The notes below the pieces were generated by a model, which made no database searches, was not told the DNA's origin, and saw only the letters and a list, made by a program, of their open reading frames with translations. A stretch of 64,000 nucleotides of DNA from Carposina sasakii (Eukaryota > Arthropoda > Insecta > Lepidoptera > Carposinidae). Positions 55,921 to 64,000 of the stretch are shown here, piece after piece (within the stretch, counting starts at the first letter, position 1; every line of letters starts with the position of its first letter). The stretch covers positions 5,332,001-5,396,000 of the forward strand of contig CP053157.1 in the NCBI GenBank assembly GCA_014607495.2, in the 5' to 3' direction. The position numbers and the translations under genes are program-made.

Positions 55921-56136
55921 TGGACGCCCGCAACTTCGTCCGCGTGGATTGCAGAAAAAACAAAATATCGAAATTATTCGGGATAAAAAGTAGCCTATGT
56001 GTTAATCCAGAGTGTCAGCTAACTCCATACCAAATTTTATTAAAATCGCTTCAGCCGTTTTTACGTGAAAGAGTAACAAACATCCATCCATCTATCCATA
56101 CTCACAAACTTTGGCGTTTATATTATAGTAGAATCT
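55921..56136 (-). repeat. Insect dispersed repeat (LINE/RTE-like tail), inverted
   Basis: GACGCCCGCAACTTCGTCCG, GGGATAAAAAGTAGCCTATG, CCATACCAAATTTTATTAAA and CGCTTCAGCCGTTTTTACG appear in the order opposite to the copy at 48595-48740. The open frame across it is an accident of the repeat. The two inverted copies are 7 kb apart. Confidence 0.8.
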
Positions 56137-57115
56137 AGTCAGCTAAATTTTAAATGAAATTCCTGCTTGAAAGGGGTACGAGTATTTCCAATCTACGAGT
56201 ATAATAACTTACTTATACGACATCTGTCACTAATTATGTACATGTACGTACTTATTTATAAATTCTTTTCGCATATAATTAAACTGTTTGAAGTACAGTA
56301 TTTAGGTAGCTTTATAAACTACATTATAGTTAAACCACCATAAAATACCGAATGGGAGATGCATCAAGTGCATTGTTTAATTTATGCCCTAGCCCACCTG
56401 CCGCAGTGGATATAAAATCCCTTGCAGACTATGCAAGGTAAACGGACCAAATACCTGATGAGTTTATTATTCGTTTCTTTTCTCTTCTTATAAAATTTTG
56501 ATCATGACGAAGCCAAAATTAACATCACGAAGAACTTAGCCATTCTAGTAGAGTGCATGCTAGCTAAGTGAAAGAGAATACTTTGTAGCTATAAATAAAA
56601 TAATTAGATACTTATTATAAAGGTAGAACAAAGAGTTACTCGTATATATTTAGGTACATCAATTCCCTTTGGTAGCAGTAATTCGGTTGTTTTGGTCCGG
56701 TTGACCGAACTAAGGCAACTTTTTTATTTACTTTACTATAGGATCAATTCACAAAGGTTTCTATTTAAGTTTTTTCTATGAATTCGAAATATAGGTTCGG
56801 AATTAGCTGGTGGAGAATGCCTTGCAAGGCATTAAGCTCGCCCTTGTACACAAATATTTTTTTGTAGTACAATAAATAATTTTATCTATATATCAATCTA
56901 TCTAAGGTAGTGTGCTAGGGTCTTCAGACCGCATCTGCAAGGCCGTATAAATGCAATAGGTCACCCGGCCAGCCAGCTACCACGCGCGACAGTTCAAGGA
57001 CTATAATTTACTTCAGGTGCATAATACAGCTTTTAAAATGTAATTTTAGAACGATGTTTATTTATTCCACTGTTTGTCGATGACCGGTTTTGGGAGTTCC
57101 CTTTGTATGCGTATT
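56137..57115. other. Noncoding DNA, nothing recognised
   Basis: No exon or repeat family identified. Confidence 0.4.
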
Positions 57116-57167
57116 TTAATAGATATTAATGAAATTGTATTAGGCGTTACAATTCGGAAGTTCAAAC

Positions 57168-57273
57168 ATTCACTATGGGTGCGCCCACCACCGGGCCCTA
57201 CACCCAGATCCAGATCAGATCCGAGGGTCAGTGGAGGGTGTAGGGCCCGGTGGTGGGCGCACCCATAGTGAAT
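57168..57273. repeat. Perfect 38-bp inverted repeat (hairpin, 30-nt loop)
   Basis: The left arm 57168-57205 and right arm 57236-57273 are exact reverse complements; arms include GGGTGCGCCCACCACCGGGC. The arms are much richer in GC than the flanks. A 12-bp direct repeat, TTAATAGATATT, lies at 57116-57127 and 57273-57284, bracketing the hairpin and 40 bases left of it. It may be a foldback element with target duplication, a hairpin RNA locus, or a template-switch artefact. Confidence 0.95.
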
Positions 57274-57284
57274 TAATAGATATT

Positions 57285-60165
57285 GTTAAGTACTATGTAT
57301 GACGTGTGTACTCGTATCAATAGAAAAAGCAGTAATTTATTTTTATATTCCTTCGGTAATTTGACGTAAATCTTAGACGTAATTGAATACTCTTATACTG
57401 CAAAAAGGTTTCTTAGTAATGCCAAATGATACTGTGATAATTATAAAAGTTAAGTATAATATGTTAGTAAAATAGTTGCAAATGTGTTGAAATCATCGCG
57501 AAAAACGAGGTAGAGTCAAAGGAGTTTTTAACATTAATAAAAACAGAGTGACAATTGGAGCCTCTAACAAAATTTTCGTCATTTATCAATATCCCAAGCA
57601 CATAATTGTATATTTATTTGGTTTTGTAATCTAACAGTTTCTATTATCTAAATCCTAACTATATTCTAACTTGGTATCTAAGATAGGTAAGATAGGTAGG
57701 CGATATGAGAATATTCTTACGCACTAACTCGTCACTAAATTAGCATTTCTCAGCAGAAACATTAAAATTAGTTTAACACTAAAAGTAGAACACTTGGTGC
57801 GGGATTTAGTATGCAATTTGCTACAGAAGAGCCATACACACACACTAGCGCCACGAATGCATTTCGGACCACACTACAGTGATATTTTAGCAGATATTTT
57901 GACTGCAGTATTTTTAGGTTTCAGTATAGTTCTGACTCAGAACTCAAAAGTACCTACGGGTACACACTCGTACCTATAGAAGTAGCACTGTGCAAACCAT
58001 TACATGTTTTCAAAAATAAAATTCGAAATAGCGCATCCTGCATTCATATAAGGGAAATTTAACTTCTACTGTACATAACTGAAGTCATTATTTTAAACAT
58101 TGTAGCGTTGGGCTCGTACCTTTAGGAACTCTAGGAGCATAATCTCAAAGAATTACGAGATCTTTCATTATCGTGTTTATCTCACAATCACCCTTTTATT
58201 GTAGTTGTAGACTATATATCTAGGAACAGCGTTACGCGACAACATGTCCAAAAAGCGCATTATTATCTGTTACGTTAAGGATAAAACATAACGAAAGTGA
58301 AAGAAGGAAACCGCGTATGTTCTCTATTATTTTTTCAAATATAAAAAAGACATCTGTACTTACACTTTTCAATCCTAAGAATTACTTTAGCGTTAAAACC
58401 TAAAATACGTGCAGCCATTCATCTTTCCATACAACAAAGAGTATCGTAAATGTCTGTCGGTTTGTCCCGAGTCTCCACGGGCGGGTAGTTATAAATGTAC
58501 TGTCCCTTTGCACTGAAATAACTCCGGTCTGTCTGACGATCTGCGAAAATATAGCGTTTATGAATAAGTTGTGAGTTTTAGAGTGAGTGCCAATGTTATA
58601 ATAAACTTTGATACACTCGTACTGTATTTTTTTTGGTTATTTCCGTCAGACTGATTCTTGAATCGCTTGTGCAGTTTTAGTGTCAAAATACGGAGTATTG
58701 ATCAAGATATTCCTGTCCAAATTGAATTAAAATAGTATAATAGTCAAGAATCATTATTGGTATTCGTTTTTAATATAAGAAAGAAATAGGTCAAAATTTT
58801 TACTATAATTTCACCTACATTGTTATTAGTATTGCCTTTTGATACCCATATTATTATATAGTACCTAAGAAATCTGAATTTCCCTAATCAATCAACCCGT
58901 ACCCACACGCTTATTCGTGTGTTTAAGTTAGGTTTAAGTAAATATTTCGAGATTTAACACCATGCAAAGTCGTTAATTACCATGGCGGCCACATAAATTT
59001 ACCGGATAACTTAACCAATGGCGTAGTAAAGTCAAGAAGTAGTTTATCTTCAAATAACCAATTTATCTATCGCAAATTTTATCGCGTAATTTCTGAGACA
59101 GCTTAGGAAAAAGGATGATATAGGTAGATAATAGAATAGGAAATAGGGTAGGTATGTAATTGACACATACATCAGATTTTTAGTTGTGAGTGTAATTATT
59201 GTTGCTTTTAATGTATGTTCTGTAAGTGTGTCTAAATAAATAAATATGAAATACCATGTAGTGAAACATGTACCTAAATTGTAAGAAAATGTAAACTACT
59301 TGTTTGTTTTTACAATGCCGATGGCTTTGTCAACCGTTTAGATTAGTGAGTATACGGGCGTGTAACTAAATTGTTACTAAAATACTCTATTTTTACATTT
59401 TCAGGTAAATATAACATATAAAGAGAGAAACCTAAGTCTAAGCTAAATTGTTATGTAGACTTGGTAGTTTTTTTTTAAAAAAAAACAGGAGTATCGGTAA
59501 TGTGGGGGCAACTCGAAGCTTGTTTTATTTGTGTCTTCAGACCCGCTAATTAATTACTAAACTGATGTTAAAAGAAATAATTTTCAGTGAATCAATCTAT
59601 TATCTGTCTCGTATGAGAGTGTCTCTGGTGTCTGGCCTAGAAGCTTACGCGCTAGACGGTCATTAAAAATTCCCTAAAATAACAAGGTATCGATAAATAT
59701 TTATTTAATTGCGATAACAGAAATAACAGTAAGGGCAAGTTTACTGAATGTGCACGTCCACCTGCGCCCGCGTAGCTTAACCGGACCGACGCGTGCGCAG
59801 CCTCTGTCGCAAGAAACCGCATACGTTCAGTAAGTAGCGAGTTTTTGTCAACGAATTGCATTTGATATATGAATGACGTAGGTACAGGTGCATTTTAAAA
59901 TATTTTGCAATAAATTGAAAATTGGGCTGACGAGGAAAAGACGCTAACTTAATTTAATCTCATTGCTGAAGCACATGTTAAATAGAATGGTAGGAGAATT
60001 TGAAGAAATATTTCAACTGGGTTTTTCAGTTAGATATATATTTTTTTATTAATAAGTTGTTTTTATTATTTTTTATCACTGTTTTTTTTTCTCAATTTAC
60101 GATGTTTATCTACTATTTCACCGTTTATTCGTTTTGTCTACTTTTTCTTTTATTTTTCCCATAAA
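57285..60165. other. Noncoding DNA, nothing firmly recognised
   Basis: A GC-enriched patch at 59755-59825 (CTGCGCCCGCGTAGCTTAAC) is unexplained. Otherwise AT-rich with no gene. Confidence 0.4.
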
Positions 60166-60231
60166 CTTGACGGTACCTTGGTTCTACTGTAATGCCGTCA
60201 AGTCTGTGTAAATAAATAAATAAATAAATAA
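60166..60231 (+). repeat. 3' stem-loop plus (AAAT)n tail, retroelement-like end
   Basis: CTTGACGG (60166-60173) and CCGTCAAG (60195-60202) form an 8-bp stem with a 21-nt loop, followed 4 bases later by TAAATAAATAAATAAATAAA. A 3' hairpin next to a short-unit tail is how several LINE families and their SINE partners end. The T-rich body upstream (60000-60165) carries no reading frame. Confidence 0.6.
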
Positions 60232-61254
60232 CTAGTCTGTATGCCTATCTAGAACCTAATTATTAAAGTATCCTCAATGATTGTAAAAAATTTAATTACA
60301 AACCTAGTGTTATACCTAAATATAATTTTAACAAAATCAGAACAGCCTGTATCCAAAAGGAATCCCGTAATTATTACAGGACACACTGTAATGCAATTCA
60401 TGAGCGCTGCTGAATGAAAGGCTGCTTGGGTATGTCGTCCGCCATCCTGAATTCCGTTTTTTACACTCATCACGCTGGATATTGCTTTGAAAATACCTAT
60501 ACGAGATACTAAGTACTCGTATGTGTCATTGTGAAATATAAGCAGCTACTCAGTCCATACATATGTTATGGCGACCACCGCCACGCGATTTCTTTCTACA
60601 CTTAATTTTTGGAATATTTTGAAGCGAAGTTCTTTGGCTTGTAGAGAGGCAGCTAACTGTCTTCCTCTAAATATTCACACACTACACAACACATTAACCT
60701 AGTCCCACAGTAAGATCCCTAAGGTCTTGTGTCGTGGGTACTAAGCAATTAATAAGTCAATACTAGGGTTATGTTTTTCGAATGTGTGTATGTATGTATG
60801 TATGAATATTTCTTTGGTACTTTTTGAGCTAAACGGGTTGTGAGTTGTCACATTTGAGCTTGAGAGGTATCGTGAGAGTGACACTAAGTCAAAATTTTAC
60901 GCAGATGGATGTTTCTTTTTAAATAAATGAGGTTATTAAAAATTACCTCACATCTCATTAGTAGGCACCATTGTGATAAAAAAAGTTTTACAGAAGAAGA
61001 TGTACGGTATACACGACAAATGTCGCGATGGCCTAATTATCATTAATCTAATCATAAATCATATCGACAAAAGTTACTTCGCTAACAAGATATAGCATTA
61101 TTAAGCATACAACACACGTCACGTTTAAGTTACTATATGCTTATTAAAAAGCCAAGCTTTAGTTTTTATAAATACATGTAGCAGATTAGGACTAGGATGG
61201 TTAAATGTAGAGCCAGTAGCCAGCATACCTGCCGGTACATGAATGTAATACGTC
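60232..61254. other. Noncoding DNA with a short TATG microsatellite
   Basis: A (TATG)n run at 60786-60804 precedes TTTGGTACTTTTTGAGCTAA. Nothing else recognised. Confidence 0.4.
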
Positions 61255-61405
61255 TAAGGTTCATCATCCCCGATTGTAGGGAGCTAGAAAAGTTTTAAAA
61301 ACATGTAGGTTAACCCCAGATATCCATAAGCCATAAATGTGATGTGGGTAGTTCAGCCTACCCCATTATTGGGAACATAGCCGTATGTATATGTAGGTAT
61401 GTGCA
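61255..61405 (+). repeat. LINE 3'-tail-like fragment
   Basis: CAGCCTACCCCATTATTGGG then AACATAGCCGTATGTATATG and TAGGTATGT parallels the tails at 3595, 44249 (inverted) and 50752. Confidence 0.55.
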
Positions 61406-62739
61406 TAAATTAATTCTTATACATCTTACTATTATTTTCGTTACGCTTTCTAAACATTCACATACTTCATTGTGAGATTTGATCAAAATTTGTAATGTGG
61501 ACTAAAATAATTAAATTTTTTATTCCAGTCTCGTACTTTCCGAGACAATTATAAATACTTATCAGCATTATAAGTAGATAAAGTAACTAATATAATGTAC
61601 AGTAAGATGCAAAATATGGGTAGAGACAACGAGAGACGAGGACTGGGTCAAATAGCAAAACAAAATATAGCTTACTTCTCTTAGGATAGGGGAATCGTTA
61701 TATACCGGCGGCTGTGGAGAAATATTTCAGGTATCGGCACTGTAAAGATAGCTGTTATTTGCTTTCGTACGGCTGTTATATAACGGTACCGCTATTCTTG
61801 GAAACCATATTCAGTTTTCTGACAGACTTTTCCATACAAAATGTCCACCCATCGATAGTCTTTTGAGTTTAGTAAACACTTTCAAAATCGATGTTTCTTT
61901 TAGATGAAGTGCAGAGAGTAAGTATATTCTTTGATGATGCGATTCCACCTAACCTAACCTAACCGTATATTTGTAGTCAGATTACCTACGTTCAACTTTT
62001 CTGGTCTTAAAATCTTCACGAAAGAGGCAAATGGCTCTTTGGCTCGTCCATCCAAACGCCCAAATAGGTCCGTGGGATCATTTTAGTGAGTGCGTGTGAA
62101 AGAGAACTGACAATAGGAGAGCACACGTCGCATACTACAGCCCTGATTTAGAGTGCACATTACACCGAACAATATATCTAGCCGGAATCACAATCGCACG
62201 ATAATTACGGTGGCGTGGGCGGCATGGGAACGATGTCCTAATGTTTGGTTACGGTGTGTAGTGATGCTGTTGTGTAACCGTATTAAATGTCATACATTGT
62301 AATGCAATTAGGTTTGGACGTAATAGGCATTGGTTTTGATTTTGCGGCCGATATGTTGCTGCAAGTGGCATAGATGAGTTCTAAGGTAGAGTGCGGGATT
62401 GACATGTTTCTGTAATAATACATTTACGCATGATACCAGTCCGCTGCCATCTGAATCCATCATGATGCTGTGTCCAAAGTATAAATGTTTCATAATTATA
62501 GTATTTAGTAGATGCATGTATAGAATAGGTTACTAAATGTTACATATGGTGTTAGTAGATGTACATATGTGCCTACATTTTGCTGTCTTATGTAATTTTA
62601 CAACACACACACACACTTTTAGACGAGGTTTTGTATTAACACAGTTTTTGGAACATTAAAACTAAACTGTCGACCGTCGCTCAGAGACCTTTGACATACT
62701 GACGGCTATTCAAATGTAGCTAGTAAGTTCTTATTTTTT
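61406..62739. other. Noncoding DNA with a short CCTAA run and CA microsatellite
   Basis: CCTAACCTAACCTAACC at 61947-61963 is the complement of the insect telomere unit. (AC)n at 62603-62616. No gene recognised. Confidence 0.45.
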
Positions 62740-62822
62740 AGAAAAGTCTGTTTGCATTTCTTTTGTGAATTTCTCTGTATTTATTGTAATGTTTTGTGTA
62801 CAATAAAGAATAAGAATAAGAG
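62740..62822 (+). repeat. LINE 3' end-like segment
   Basis: TTTATTGTAATGTTTTGTGTACAATAAAGAATAAGAATAAGAG (in pieces: TTGTAATGTTTTGTGTACAA, then AATAAAGAATAAGAATAAG) resembles lepidopteran non-LTR ends, which combine a poly(A)-signal-like motif with a short A-rich repeat. Confidence 0.45.
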
Positions 62823-64000
62823 AATCCTAATGAAAACATGTTTCCCTCAAATCCATATTCCTTAATGCACATTTCCAAACTCACCCCACATTATAAGGTC
62901 ATTAATAGTAGACATTGCTATCATTAGTCACACAAGGGTTCGAACATGTTATTGTCATATTGTTTGTTTGCACGTTGAATAATGACTAAATGTCCAGGGT
63001 TCGATCAAGCAAATATAACGATGTCCTCAATATAGCGAGTAATAAGGTAATGCGTTCAGTTGTCAGTCGATTAATCATATTATTTCCATATCTTGATTTT
63101 CGGTATCGCATAGGTGACCTTTTTAATAAAAAGCTCATACTCATATAATTTTTGATATTTCCAATAAAATTTCCATTTAAAAATAGGTTAAGTAGGTACA
63201 GCTACTGTACCTACAACATAATTCTCACTAACATGTTATATTAGTACTCTAGCAGATATAATTTACATACAGACAGATAGGCAAGTTATATTTTGCATAT
63301 ATCAAATATATGAACAACAGGGTATCTAGGTATTTTATACTCTTTTCTCTATGGAGTATTCAATATCGCGCTATATTAATGAGGGTTCCTACTCGTAATT
63401 GGAGGAAATGTTTGCATGAAGAACATCTATCGAATTCCATCGAGAAAAGACGTTACTTAGTCGAAGTCCTGGGTATCGAACTTTATTGAACGTTAACATT
63501 ACCTAATCACACTAATGCCCTTCTAACTTCTAAAATAATAATAAATTCCTAAAGACTTAGCTATGTTAGTTTACGTAATAATATAAAAAGTCGTAAAATA
63601 TTAACGGCGGAAAACTCAGCAGGAGCTCAGCATTCGAAAAACTTTTACGAGTCACACGATTTTTCCACAACATAACTACGGAAAGGTTAAATGTGTGCAC
63701 ATTACTAAATAATTCACTGAACCTATTTTAATGAGCTCATAAATTATGCGGTGAAACGAAATAATATTCCTAAAGCTAGAATAGTAAAGGCGAGGCTAGA
63801 CTGACCAACCCTTAGCCCTCTAAACACATTACGCAAATTAGTTACTAATATATGTTATAAAACACTAAACAAAATGAGCACATATAAGTTTTTTTGGGTT
63901 CAATATTATTCTTTTTCTTTATTGCACATACACAAAAAATATAAATTACAAGATAAAAAAAGAGATGCAGGGTAAGCTTAAGACATCTCTTCATGCTTAT
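62823..64000. other. Right edge, nothing recognised
   Basis: AT-rich DNA without gene, RNA or repeat family that I can support. Confidence 0.4.

Noticed and set aside
55920..56138. 72-codon plus-strand ORF
   Set aside because: It translates an abundant dispersed insect repeat; the same sequence occurs inverted at 48595.

Overview
The window looks like AT-rich nuclear DNA from a moth or butterfly (Lepidoptera). The evidence is intron-split genes with insect protein motifs, TTAGG-type telomere-like runs, and many interspersed repeats of lepidopteran type (LINE tails ending in TATG or AAAT runs, the SINE/LINE-like repeat with a (GAT)n tail, and miniature DNA transposons). There is no bacterial or viral gene organisation.

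Only two host genes can be supported. The left end (1370-4458, + strand) carries the last five coding exons of PGS1, the mitochondrial phosphatidylglycerophosphate synthase of the cardiolipin pathway; the earlier exons lie outside the window. Its final exon appears frameshifted relative to the conserved C-terminus. Converging on it from the right is a complete rhomboid-type intramembrane serine protease (five coding exons, 11082 down to 7899, - strand, 308 residues, all catalytic residues present). A CpG-rich block with a good minus-strand splice donor at 17125-17420 is the best candidate for a non-coding first exon and promoter of rhomboid. A TATA-like site at 11708-11715 is a weaker alternative.

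From about 11 kb to the right end (over 50 kb) I find no further host protein gene. That fits the regulatory desert often found around developmental signalling genes: several isolated GC-rich patches (about 13.5, 17.3, 35.3, 36.1, 40.4, 44.7 and 46.1 kb) could be promoters or enhancers. The rest is dominated by transposable-element debris. It includes a decayed PHD/FP-domain element broken by an 185-bp hAT MITE with an 8-bp target duplication (387-1136); two Harbinger-like MITEs (5115-5290, 18620-19036); twelve copies or fragments of at least three families that share TACAGGRTG ends next to TA; a 3.8-kb element with long inverted ends built from CATTTCATGAAATG units (27713-31545) with another inverted-repeat element inside it; a 613-bp element with a 9-bp target duplication nested in a 1.1-kb element (46587-47667); and a TTAA-flanked element with coding remnants (49844-50747).

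The least conventional items are: (1) a TTAGG-run plus GAGCGAGCG core module shared by two families whose ends are unrelated; (2) a tandem pair of 231-bp units each ending in a tRNA-like block with A and B boxes (45028-45540); (3) a perfect 38-bp hairpin bounded by 12-bp direct repeats (57116-57284); and (4) a 34-bp triplicated CACGTG-bearing repeat just downstream of the rhomboid stop codon. All calls are from reading the sequence; no database search was run.
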